From positions 992,001-1,056,000 of the forward strand of contig WNYE01000001.1 of assembly GCA_021396245.1 (NCBI GenBank): a stretch of DNA of 64,000 nucleotides. The letters run 5' to 3'. The stretch is from Sporothrix humicola (Eukaryota > Ascomycota > Sordariomycetes > Ophiostomatales > Ophiostomataceae). Of the stretch, positions 54,601-63,241 are shown piece after piece; positions within the stretch are counted from its first letter, which is position 1; the number at the start of each line of letters is the position of its first letter. The notes beneath the pieces were generated by a model that was given only the letters and a program-made list of their open reading frames with translations, was not told where the DNA came from and ran no database searches. The translations under genes were made by a program, and so were the position numbers.

Positions 54601-55714
54601 CTTTCGCTGCCAGAGCAGACGCTGCCGACGAAGCTGCCCGGATCGTCGCGTCGTTGTAGTAGTAGTCGCTACTGACCTGCCGCGCGCTGTGGTCGTCGGA
54701 CATGGCGTCGCTCACGAGATCGGACACGCGGCGGGCGTGCGATGCTGGGATGGATGTGGCCGCCGATGCTGCTGCCAGGCGCGCCTCCTGCTCCTGCTCG
54801 AGGGTGCGCAGGCGCGTCTCCAGATCCAAGCTCGACAGGCCACACTCCAGAATAATCTTGCGCAGACATCGTTCGCGGTCGGCCGCTTTGGCGCGGAGGG
54901 CGGCCACCTGGGTATCGCGGCGCGCCAAATCTTCGGCAAGTTGGCGCACGAGGGCTACAGCGCCGTGCTTGCCGATCAGGCGGGCCACGTGGGCGTCGTC
55001 GGTCAAGTGGAGATCACTCGGGATAATGGCGGCCGGGCCGCCGTCGTCGTCAAAGAGGGCGCTGCGGGTCGAGGCAGAAACGGCGGCCGTGACTGAAGTC
55101 GTGGAGGCGGTCGATGTTGTGGGCCCTGTGACAGGCAGCAGAGACTGGGACTGGGAAGCTGCCCGGCCGTCGTCGTTTGCAAGCAGACTGTCGACGAGTG
55201 ATGCTGTCGAGGCGGTCGGTCCAGATAGACGAGGCCGTGTGCGTGAGGAAGTTCGAATCGAAGCAGATGACGTTGGCAAGAGTGGCGGCGACGCGCCCGA
55301 CGGCGCTTTGGGCGAAAAGGACGGGAACGACGTCAGCGATTTGCTATCTTCGGATGTGACGCTGGCCGAGCTGGAGCCAGGGCCGCTGGGCCCGCCGTGG
55401 GTGTAAGGTTGTGGGTTTTGCGAAGACGAGCGCGTCGTCACTCGGCTGCTGGCGCGTCGACTGCCGGCATTGCTTCCTCCGCCTCTTCTCAGTGATCGGT
55501 GGCTGCGGGTGGACGAAGCTGCCGATGTTTGCGAGACGGAGCGGGCGAGAGGCGCGGCGGTCGCAGCTATTGGCGTCGTGTTGGCCGCGGTGGGAGACAC
55601 TGACGTCGATTGTGTCGAAGTTGGTGGAGGCGACGCGGAAGACGAAAACGACGAGGAAGAGGTCACCGCGCCGCGTGTCGGCGTGGACACGGAGGCGGCG
55701 TCGTCGCGGTCCAT
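51605..55714 (-). CDS. Large TBC-domain Rab GTPase-activating protein
   Basis: Intronless, 1369 residues from ATG 55714 (the frame is open further upstream but has no earlier ATG). Residues 1-~950 are mostly disordered Ser/Thr/Ala/Gly-rich sequence. They contain one coiled coil (~265-310, VRQLAEDLARRDTQVAALRA) and a basic helical strip with YKRYNSSGHLIDRFGFIYDQ (~675), a block conserved in fungal TBC proteins. Residues ~990-1020 form another helix (EWNEFLRKVRAERRREGE-like). The TBC domain is C-terminal (~1050-1310): FRALVLGGIPVVLRSKVWSE, IQADIYRTLTDN with the arginine finger (~1106), VGYCQGMNLIAANLLL with the glutamine finger, and FQWFLSVFTDCLSAEVLFRV. Both fingers are intact, so GAP activity is expected. 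The target Rab is unknown. The C-terminal Ala/Arg/Glu helix is probably coiled. Confidence 0.86.
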   Translation of the reverse strand: MDRDDAASVSTPTRGAVTSSSSFSSSASPPPTSTQSTSVSPTAANTTPIAATAAPLARSVSQTSAASSTRSHRSLRRGGGSNAGSRRASSRVTTRSSSQNPQPYTHGGPSGPGSSSASVTSEDSKSLTSFPSFSPKAPSGASPPLLPTSSASIRTSSRTRPRLSGPTASTASLVDSLLANDDGRAASQSQSLLPVTGPTTSTASTTSVTAAVSASTRSALFDDDGGPAAIIPSDLHLTDDAHVARLIGKHGAVALVRQLAEDLARRDTQVAALRAKAADRERCLRKIILECGLSSLDLETRLRTLEQEQEARLAAASAATSIPASHARRVSDLVSDAMSDDHSARQVSSDYYYNDATIRAASSAASALAAKDASATNSKPASSTGTSKGWKDYLFGGTSKKSNGSGSGAQTPDTPSQPQKKTTAIRVTSGGDRRPTITDDFFQPPTSDAASTTDDTRPTRSTSRASSVHSATTSQSGRKASLASLALRLVGGGSESSQDTSDGATSASAAASLRTASSTPSRRQGPPATTIGRSSRASTIQGGNGGSVGPKSLMSMSRTTSSAVLNGPGAVAALNGGAMPQAIPGRGVGAGPGKLNGSNHRHQGSGGGNATGNGAAGWGGEMMDSSPASDGAAAAMRRTTYFPVEMDTILPLDVQPPTLTHMYKRYNSSGHLIDRFGFIYDQRRKKRQREAAQVAQVAQVTSRSAKRGSRHSETLDIAGGRASRNGRPSPSQLVGGDDEAGAAVVEDDQGSTGDASSLRNDNDADSTHRPPSLNLTSTSAPDNKDPSANVPAPPGNPKRWQDYLKIATFPTELLSHTPAMSDSRIEVITEDGSSSISGGDAAGPKSPGFITSDGRGFVPPSTGAMAAATTAATTTTTTTNATASATSLASAAGLDTDSIASSTNTADAPADQKQLVKKKKTQDQQQPPPVPAKEDVEPVRLLLQQLSELHDTLQKERTVRWNEFLRKVRAERRREGEMMALAAAENLNNASSNGSGNNYHGTSNATARFLQATAIMPETRLADGEIVGVAGLGNKGKLGRAKWNEFRALVLGGIPVVLRSKVWSECTGATSLRVPGAYDDLVAGRDGATNNDNDDVVAQIQADIYRTLTDNIFFREGPGTAKLNEVLLAYARRNPDVGYCQGMNLIAANLLLVTPSAEDAFWLLASIVETILPVGYYDHSLAASRADQQVLRAYVADVLPRLSAHFDSLSIDLETMTFQWFLSVFTDCLSAEVLFRVWDVVFCLNDGSVFLFQVALALLKLNEAALLRCETPAEIYTYINHQMTNHAISIDGLIQASEALRKLVRREDVEARRLVAMDAERALVAARAAAVAEAKATRQQKIAAREVAAREVAAATESSIVDVEPAVST

Positions 55715-56911
55715 GGGGGGAGACCCGTCATGGGTGGTCAAGTAAGCGTGTGCGAGTGTATGAGAGGAGTAGAAGTTTGAGTGGCGAAGACAGGTCAAGC
55801 TTGTTGTTGAGGTAGACGTCGAGATCGAGAGGACGTAGGACTGTCAATGTCAATGTCGAGATCGAGGGTAAGATGGAAGTTCTGTCAGAGAAGAGTTGTC
55901 GCCACAAGAATGGGCGGCTTGAAAGACTCGGGTACGCGCAAGGGAGAGTGGCGTCTGGATTGGAGATTGTGTTGGTGGTCTGTGTCAAAGTCTAAAGTGC
56001 TGGTGCGGTTCGTGAGGAATGAGAATGAGGCACGAACGATGAAAGGGCAGGAGGCGATTCGCATAGTCATTGTCGAGACAAGGCAGGAGCTTGTTTCGGC
56101 CTAGCCCCACTACACTCTGAGGGCGTTCGAGGCGTTCTTTCCGCGACGAGTGTCCCAGAGGACGCAGAAAGACGTCCCCACTTTTTACAGTGGAAGCACA
56201 GCAGGGAAAGAGCGGCTGATGCACGCACTTTAGGCTGCAATACAGGGCAATTACGACCGGGAAGACGACGAGGACAGGGCTGCGAAGCATAATTACATCA
56301 CCGAAGTTGGGGAAAACTCGTCATCCCTTGCATCGTCACCAAAGACGAAAGTGCATTCATTTCGGCCGCTTTGCGTGCTCTGTCAATTATTTTCTCTAAT
56401 TGACGATATTTTATCTGTCTGCTTATTTCTCTGCTCCCTTAAACGACCGACCAAAGGGGTTGTCGCGCGCAGGCGAAAAGGAGAAGACGAGAGAAGGAGA
56501 GAAGGAAAGGACTCTAGCAAAAGAAAGCAAGTCTCCCTTGCTTGGCCTGGCCAATAGTTTGGAGCGGCCAGTGGCGAAAGAACATTGTCGAGAGTGTCTC
56601 GACTTGCTCTCCTGCCAGGCACTTCAGGAACGGAAGAGCGGGATCAACCGTGCTAGGGAGATTGGCCGGGACTTTGATCGGCAGTGGTTGCAGGAGGATG
56701 AAAGAGGCGAGTGCCAGAGAAAGACAGAAGGAAAAGAAGAAAGACTGCTTGGGAAGGCCCAAGAGATGCAGGTCTGGGATGCAGGTCCATGCAAGTCAAT
56801 GCATCAAATTGGCTGGTTTGGTTTGGATTGCATCGAAAACAAAACTTTTGGCATTATCATGACGAGATCTACTAATATCCTATCTTACATACTCCGTACA
56901 CCTCTTACACT
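55715..56911. other. Upstream of the TBC gene, 3' flank of the Zn2Cys6 gene
   Basis: 1.2 kb, no gene called. Short low-complexity frames only. The stretch 55770-55870 repeats GTCGAGATCGAG twice within ~60 nt. Confidence 0.45.
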
Positions 56912-59653
56912 TTATGACGACAGCCATGCCATGTTGAGCAGGTCAAAGTCCGTGTCAAGCATAAACTCGTTGAGATCAATCTCCATTGGTAGTAGCTGTT
57001 GCGGCTGTCGTGGGAGAACGACACCATTTGGCTCCTGTTGACCGCCAGCAGCACCCATGGCCATTGCATGTGCATGTGGATGGGGGTGGACATGGCCGTG
57101 GTGGGACGGGTAGCTTTGTGGATAGCCGCTCTGGCCGTGACCTTGATTCTGTCCATTGGGCTGGCCATACTGATCGTGGGTCAATGTTGGGCCTGCCTGT
57201 TGCCCACCTTGAGAAAGGCTGCTGTCACTTGTTTGCACTGGGTTGATGGGCACGAGGACCAGCTGCGACAGGTAGCTCACACACCGCTCGACGACGCGGT
57301 TCCCCCGGTCTAGATTCTCGAGGGCTTCAATGGCCATGCCAAAGTAGGGCAATGCAGCCTCGACAAACTCCCAGCGGGGCAGAAGTCTGCTGAGGACAGA
57401 CGAGGCATCTCCGTCGACGGCCTGCAGGCTTCTCTGCACATCACAGCGGGCGACGTGCATGGCGGCAAAGATGGCGAGGGCGGCGTTGAAGGTGTAGAAC
57501 AGCGAAAAGTTCCATGCACCAAGCAGGTCGCGACGCGGCCCGTCAGCCAGGACAATGGTGTGCACAATGGAGATGATGGCCTGGGCAGAGTGGATGCAGG
57601 CCTCGACGCTGCCGAGGCCCATCTGGAGAAGTTTGGAGGCGGAGGCCGACCCGGCCGGTGCTGTCTTGGATCCGGCTCGCCGGCCGCACGTCTCCAGGAG
57701 CTTCTCGAGGATGGGCCGGTGTGACAAGATCTGCAGGTTGTGGTACCGGACGGATAGCACGACGACATATCGCGCCGAGATCTTGTCGTCGGCCTCGATC
57801 CCTTCAAGGTCTTTGGGACTGACGGGTGCGTCGTAGACGGACAGCTGGTTGGGCCCAAGTTGGTTCTTCCAAGCCTCGAGCTCGGCCTCGACGCGTAGGA
57901 CATGAGAAAAGAGTGCAGAGTAGTCAGCCGATGATGATGGTGCAGGCTCCTCGAGACCCAAGTTCTGGCCATAACATGTGTCGATGATGCGGTGCATGAC
58001 GTTGTAGAGCTTGATGGTGGCCGTGTAGTAGAGGCCATCCATTTGCGGTGTTGGTCCGGGGGGCGACGTATTCTCCGTGTCGCCTTCTTTCTGGCACTGG
58101 CCGACAATCTGCATGTCGGTAATGGGCAGCTCCAGAGTCAGGTAGCTTTCGTGAATCATGGCTGGGCGGCCAAAGGTCATGGACAGCGTGCGGTCCAGCA
58201 GAATACAGCCGAACCAGACGCGCTTTCGAATCTCGCACTCGAGCGGCGAGAAGGCGCGGTTGGTCTTTGGTGACTGCAAACCAAGCTGGAGGGCGGTCGT
58301 GATGGCCAGGCCGTGCACCGTCCAGGCTTGCACACTTTTTTGCGTACCTTGCAGATACTGTCCGAGAATGAGGAGGTACTGGACGAGTTCGAGCGACATA
58401 TTTCGGCGCGCTTCCTTGTCGTCACACAGAGCATTGGCCCTTTGATAGTAGACATCCGACTCGGCAATGCGGCGCTCGGCCGACACAGAGGTGTCGACGT
58501 GCAGTGTGGTGGCCATGGCCAGAATGATATTCAAGAGGCCGAGCCAGGTCCGACGGGCACTGGTAAAGTTGCTTGACTTGAGGGCAAAGTAGGTGGCGCA
58601 AAAGGTCTCCTCGTGGACGTACGGCAGCAACCGGCCTGTCTTTTGAAAGTATTCCCTGATCAGGCTCCAGGTGCGCGCTTCGGACGGTAAAGCGTAAATG
58701 TTGACGGGCGCCATAGTCGGCGGTGTGGTCGTGCCGTTTGTGTGTGCACCATTGCGCCCACCACCACCGCCTGTCGGTCGTGATACGCTCATGCCTCCAG
58801 CTACTTCATGTGCACGATTTGTAGGCGACGGCATGGCCTGGTGCAGGTCGTCCATCCTGGCCATGGCCAAGGAGATGTGACGGAGAAAGGCAATGTTGCT
58901 GCTGGGACCAAAGTAGCCCCAGTCCTCTTCGTCGGTAAACTTGATGGCGCCCATGCCGTCGATCGAGTCCTCGGCCGTATCGGGCACGCCATACGTTCCA
59001 TTGGCTGAGGTGGCTGTTGTTGACCCGTTCGAGTTGGCGGAGGTGGTGTTTGATGCGCCTGACGTTGTGGCCGGGGCTGTGGATGCTGTGGTTGCTGCTT
59101 GTGAGCTGGTCACGCTGTCGCCATCCTTGTCGACGTTGCCAGTGTCGTTGTCGTCGCCAGCGGCAGTGTTGTCGTCATCATCACCGTCGTCTCTTACTCT
59201 CTTATTCCGCGGTGCAGCATTGTCGGCCCGGACTTGTGCCAGGCTCGACTCAATATCCGCCAGTCTCTGCTCCAGACGCTCCAGATACGACCGTCCGACC
59301 GTCAGGTTGCTAGCCACGCCGGCTTGCTCATAAACACAGGCACAGCCGAGCTCAATGCACAGCGAGCAGCGCGGACGGCGGCCATCGCAGCGGGACTTGC
59401 GGTGCCGGCAATTTCCACAGGCCAAGGCGACACGGCGGCGTTTGCTGGGCGGGCCGGCAGTGGATGCCGTCGACTGTGGAGACTGGCCAGGGGCGACTGG
59501 TTGTGTGGATTGAGATTGAGATTGAGATTGTGTTTGTGACGTCTGTTCTGTTTGTTGCTGTGCCTGTTGTGCATCTTGCTGTGGACCAGGCCGGGAGCCG
59601 GGCCGGGTATTGGGCGACGGGCCCCGTCCTGGGGACGTAGAAAGACCCGCCAT
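56912..59653 (-). CDS. Zn2Cys6 fungal transcription factor
   Basis: Intronless, 913 residues from the first ATG (59653). Residues 1-65 are Pro/Gln/Ser-rich (QSQSQSQS). The binuclear zinc cluster follows (~70-100): KRRRVALACGNCRHRKSRCD then GRRPRCSLCIELGCACVYE, fitting C-x2-C-x6-C-x6-C-x2-C-x6-C. A leucine-type dimerisation helix (RSYLERLEQRLADIESSLAQ) is next, then an Asp-rich/Ser-Thr linker. The segment GAIKFTDEEDWGYFGPSSNI precedes the fungal-specific transcription factor middle-homology domain (~320-650; WSLIREYFQKTGRLLPYVHE, RKRVWFGCILLDRTLSMTFG). The C-terminus is Gln/Gly/Pro/His-rich (HHGHVHPHPHAHAM), ending in an acidic-hydrophobic stretch (EIDLNEFMLDTDFDLLNMAW) that looks like an activation domain. 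Regulated genes are unknown. There is no adjacent cluster. Confidence 0.9.
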   Translation of the reverse strand: MAGLSTSPGRGPSPNTRPGSRPGPQQDAQQAQQQTEQTSQTQSQSQSQSTQPVAPGQSPQSTASTAGPPSKRRRVALACGNCRHRKSRCDGRRPRCSLCIELGCACVYEQAGVASNLTVGRSYLERLEQRLADIESSLAQVRADNAAPRNKRVRDDGDDDDNTAAGDDNDTGNVDKDGDSVTSSQAATTASTAPATTSGASNTTSANSNGSTTATSANGTYGVPDTAEDSIDGMGAIKFTDEEDWGYFGPSSNIAFLRHISLAMARMDDLHQAMPSPTNRAHEVAGGMSVSRPTGGGGGRNGAHTNGTTTPPTMAPVNIYALPSEARTWSLIREYFQKTGRLLPYVHEETFCATYFALKSSNFTSARRTWLGLLNIILAMATTLHVDTSVSAERRIAESDVYYQRANALCDDKEARRNMSLELVQYLLILGQYLQGTQKSVQAWTVHGLAITTALQLGLQSPKTNRAFSPLECEIRKRVWFGCILLDRTLSMTFGRPAMIHESYLTLELPITDMQIVGQCQKEGDTENTSPPGPTPQMDGLYYTATIKLYNVMHRIIDTCYGQNLGLEEPAPSSSADYSALFSHVLRVEAELEAWKNQLGPNQLSVYDAPVSPKDLEGIEADDKISARYVVVLSVRYHNLQILSHRPILEKLLETCGRRAGSKTAPAGSASASKLLQMGLGSVEACIHSAQAIISIVHTIVLADGPRRDLLGAWNFSLFYTFNAALAIFAAMHVARCDVQRSLQAVDGDASSVLSRLLPRWEFVEAALPYFGMAIEALENLDRGNRVVERCVSYLSQLVLVPINPVQTSDSSLSQGGQQAGPTLTHDQYGQPNGQNQGHGQSGYPQSYPSHHGHVHPHPHAHAMAMGAAGGQQEPNGVVLPRQPQQLLPMEIDLNEFMLDTDFDLLNMAWLSS

Positions 59654-61140
59654 GGGGAATGGGGAAAGGGGAATGTGGAGGAAGTGAAGACAGGCGGAGG
59701 CGGCAGAAGAGGACTCAGGAGGAGGGGGATGGGAGATGGAGAAAGGGACCGGCAAGAGATAACACGAGCCAGCGGCAGCCAGTCAGATAGGCAGGCACAG
59801 TGGAGGTATCTGTGGAGGTATCCGTGTATCTGTGTGAGGTACTGTACTCTGTCTCACAGTCTCCAAGTCGAAGATTGACAAAACGTGGTTCAAGTCAGAA
59901 CCAGGATCGGACGACGGATGCGTGGTTGCGTCGGGGAGCGAGGGAGAAAGGGGAGGACGGGAGTTTTTGAGTGATGAGGAGGGTAGAGGATTTTTCTAGA
60001 AAGAGAGAAGTTGCCTCCGTGCTTCTCCGGTGGGACCGTCCGCTTGTGTGGAAGGAGGCACACGAGGACGAGAAGACGAGAAGCCAAGAAGGAACGACCT
60101 TCACACGCGGCCGCTCCTTCCTCTCCGCATTTTCAATTCTCCCCACAACGTGGAGAAGGAGGGTGTCTCGGTGTGCAAGGTCACTGGGCAAGTGCCGTGG
60201 GAGGGAAGGCACGAGGGTGCACGAAACGACACAAGGACCCGATCGCTTGGGAATTAGACGGCAGGCGCAGAAGGCCAACAAGATGTTGGCAGTCCATCGG
60301 GGAAGTAGGCAGGTAGGCAAGAGCGACTCTTTGACGGTTGTCCGCCAACGCCCACTAGCAGCGCTAACGCAAGCCAAACGCCCCGACTAACACCGGCTAA
60401 CGCAGAACTTGCCCAGTTTGGGGAGTGACAGCCGGTCCGTCTTCCCTAAGTCCCCGGAGGCACATCTCGTGAACCATCTGTTGCTGGCACGCCTTGCATC
60501 TTCAGAGTTTACAGAATACTACCCAGAAATCAAAGCTGGAAGGTGTCACAGGCTTTGCAGACTGATGGGACTCAATATGGCTGTTGGTTGTTGGACTGTT
60601 GGTTTTCACGTCGTACAAGCATGAATTGCCGTGATGTCTAGCTAGCCAAGCAGGACAGAACGAGACAAAATTGCCATATTGTACAATATTTGTTTCTTAT
60701 GAAAGATGTTTATGTCCTCCGTTTAGCCCCCAACCTCGTTCGTTGGAAAGATCAACAGCCCTCATGAGACAAATCTCCTCCATCACCACGAGGACACTAA
60801 ATGGCGCTAGCATCCTCCAACGCCCCCGACTTACACGCTATTTGCCTCGTTTTAGGGCTCGTTCGGGAACTGACACCCGCTACCCGCCATCCCCGCCGGG
60901 GACAAAGACTTTGCTTTGAGAGAGTACTGTTGGGTTGGAGAGTGCTCGTGGGGATCTTGTCGTGATGGTGGAAATGGAGAAAGCCGACCAAAGAACGAGA
61001 AAAGACGTTGGAGAGAGAAATGAAGAAGAAAGTAAAAAACACCGGCATTAGATCCCGGCTGATATCATGTCGAGGACTCTGTAGGCGTGCTCATAAGCAC
61101 TGTCAGTCTTGGACGTGTCCCTGTCTTGAGTGCGATTGCC
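59654..61140. other. Upstream of the Zn2Cys6 gene to the tRNA gene
   Basis: 1.5 kb. The part next to the Zn2Cys6 gene is purine-rich on the + strand (its leader). The rest is mixed composition without credible genes. GAGGTATC(C/T)GTG repeats occur near 59812-59840. Confidence 0.45.
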
Positions 61141-61244
61141 GCCCGTATAGCTCAGTGGTAGAGCGTATCACTTGTATTGCTGCCCTAGCGCAGTAGTCAT
61201 TGTGCGAGATGCTAAGGTCCATGGTTCAATCCCATGTGCGGGCA
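61141..61244 (+). tRNA. tRNA-Thr (anticodon TGT) with a 32-nt intron
   Basis: A complete cloverleaf. Acceptor GCCCGTA pairs with TGCGGGC (61237-61243) plus discriminator A; D-arm GCTC-AGTGGTA-GAGC; anticodon loop C-T-TGT-A (anticodon at 61173-61175); T-arm CATGG-TTCAATC-CCATG. The A box (TAGCTCAGTGG) and B box (GGTTCAATCCC) fit Pol III consensus, and a T5 terminator follows at 61247-61251. The gene is 104 nt; removing 61177-61208, one base 3' of the anticodon, leaves 72 nt, so this is a canonical-position tRNA intron. In the anticodon stem (TATCA/TGCTA) one pair (T29-C41) is mismatched. Threonine assignment follows from the TGT anticodon. Confidence 0.93.
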
Positions 61245-61486
61245 ACTTTTTGTCTTTCAACGGCACGACTGATATTTTTGTCGATGTTACTTTTTGTTGG
61301 CTCTTTTGCTATGTCCAAGGAGAATTAAAATTATTTACATTTTTCTGGCTTTATTATCCTCGGCTTCTTGAATTCATGTCTTCAGCCAAAGTGAGCAAAT
61401 CGAGTGCATCAAAAACGACTTCGTAATTCATCTCATTCTACTTCGTACATATACTATTTATTCTTTCTGCTACGCACCCTGGAACC

Positions 61487-62416
61487 CTACAGCTGAGCCC
61501 ATGCTCCCCGTGTCCACTTTTGCACAAAGGCCAGCAGCTCGCGGTGCACCAGATCCTTGTGCGTGTGGCTCAGGAAATGCACGCCGCCGTCGCAGGGCAC
61601 AAGCCGGGCCTCGACCGAGTGTGTAAACAGCTTAATGTCTGACTCGGCCTGCTTGAGCGAGAAGACAACGTCCGCGTTGCCCTGCAGCCACAGCACGGGA
61701 CACCGCACGTACGGCAGGCGGGCCTGGATGCTGTCGCGCGTGGCGAGGGTGACGGCGGCCATGATGATGCGGCGCTTGCCGGCCTCGCCGTGGTAGTTGC
61801 GGCCGATGGTCTTGGCCCAGAAGTCGCGGATGGCGGGCGTGACGGTCGCGCCGAAACCGATCTCCATCAGGAAATCATAGTAGCCGTCACCGGGCACAAA
61901 ATCGGCGTCCGCCTTAAAATCGGTGGGCGCGCCGGCCTGAGAGACAAAACCAGACGTGGCACCGGGACCGTCCCAGCAGCCGAGGGCGCGACTCTCGGCG
62001 GACTCGCCGTCCATGGACGAGCCGATGGGGATCACGCCCTTGACGCGGGTGGGAGCCAGGAGCGCGAGACGCACAGCGATCCAGCCGCCCTGGGACGTGC
62101 CGAGCGCAAAGAACTTGTCAACGCCCAGTGCATCGAGCAGCTGAAGGGCCATGTGGGCCGTGTCCCAGTAGGTAAAAGTCGTGCCAGCGCCGGAACGCGG
62201 CATGGTGTGGCCGTGGCCAAGAGGCTCAACGGCCACGAGGTTGGCGGCGGCACAGAGGGCGGCATTCTTGAACTCGGGCTCGTAGTAGTCGGTGGTGGCC
62301 GTGAACGGGTTGAACAGCACAATGGTGGGTTTTGTGCGGTCAATGGCCGGCTGCGACAGGCGGTAGCCGACGTCGATGCCGCCGAGATGCGGGACGTAGA
62401 GAGTTTGTGTGGACAT
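61487..62416 (-). CDS. Alpha/beta hydrolase
   Basis: Intronless, 309 residues from the first ATG (62416); the frame extends upstream without another ATG. Alpha/beta-hydrolase fold: strand PTIVLFNPFTATTDYY, oxyanion region, LVAVEPLGHGHTMPRSGAG, nucleophile elbow FALGTSQGGWIAVRLALLAP (Ser in G-T-S-Q-G), acid strand CPVLWLQGNADVVFSLKQAE (Asp), and the C-terminal His in LVPCDGGVHFLSHTHKD. The triad is therefore complete. It lacks a signal peptide, so it is probably cytosolic. Members include esterases, lactonases, C-C hydrolases and haloperoxidase-like proteins; the substrate is not readable. It is divergent from an FAD monooxygenase 825 bp away, which could share its promoter region. Confidence 0.87.
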   Translation of the reverse strand: MSTQTLYVPHLGGIDVGYRLSQPAIDRTKPTIVLFNPFTATTDYYEPEFKNAALCAAANLVAVEPLGHGHTMPRSGAGTTFTYWDTAHMALQLLDALGVDKFFALGTSQGGWIAVRLALLAPTRVKGVIPIGSSMDGESAESRALGCWDGPGATSGFVSQAGAPTDFKADADFVPGDGYYDFLMEIGFGATVTPAIRDFWAKTIGRNYHGEAGKRRIIMAAVTLATRDSIQARLPYVRCPVLWLQGNADVVFSLKQAESDIKLFTHSVEARLVPCDGGVHFLSHTHKDLVHRELLAFVQKWTRGAWAQL

Positions 62417-63241
62417 GGTGGGTGAGTGTGAGGAAATTGATAGGGAAGTGAGGTAAAAGATGTGTGATTGTGTATCGTATGATTTGAAAGTAAACAAAGT
62501 AGGAGACAAGTCAAAATCAAAAGACGTCACAAGACAGACGGATAATGGATAAGACAGGTACCTGTATGGAGAAGGAAGCTGTCAAGAGCAAGTCCTCGTA
62601 GACGGAGCAAAGGATGGCTTGTGGGGAAGGCGGAGGGGGAAGGCGGAGAGATCTGGAGGCTGTGGCCATCAAGGCATTTGTCAAGAGGCAGGAGACCCTT
62701 GACTTTCCTGTCTTTTCTTTTGATTTTTCTTCCCCAACATCTCCACTCTCGCCTTTTGATTGCTTTCGTCCGAGATCATCAAGTAAATTCACACGACAAA
62801 ACTCCATTTTACTGGCCTTTTCCTCGTCTTTTTTTGTCGGCTCGTCGTCCGGCAAGACGCGAGGGCGACCCGATCTCCCCGACCGGCGCCACGCATGCGA
62901 CTTACACGGTCAGCATCTCCACTCTTTTTTGTCCTGTTGGAGCGACACGGCAAAAACACACGGAAATGCGCGATGACGAGGGGAGAGGAGGTGGACGAGA
63001 AGGACAAGCTTTGAGCTGCGGTGCTTTCCAATTCTTTTTCTTTAACGCGATTTGTCGTTCGATACGCTCTTCCAATAATTCTCAAGCCGTGTTCATATCT
63101 GTCTCACATCCTTAACTCGCATCCAGATCATACATAAACTGGAAGTCAACTTCCCTCCTCCCTTTCACATTTTGTTTATCTTCATTTTAACATCGACCAC
63201 CTTTGATACCCAATACCCTCCTCCACTTCACACCCCTCAAC
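62417..63241. other. Divergent promoter region hydrolase / monooxygenase
   Basis: 825 bp between two start codons on opposite strands. C/T-rich leader before the + gene (CCTCCTCCACTTCACACCCC). The hydrolase leader is rich in TCACA/TCATACGATACACAATC words. No gene seen. Confidence 0.5.
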
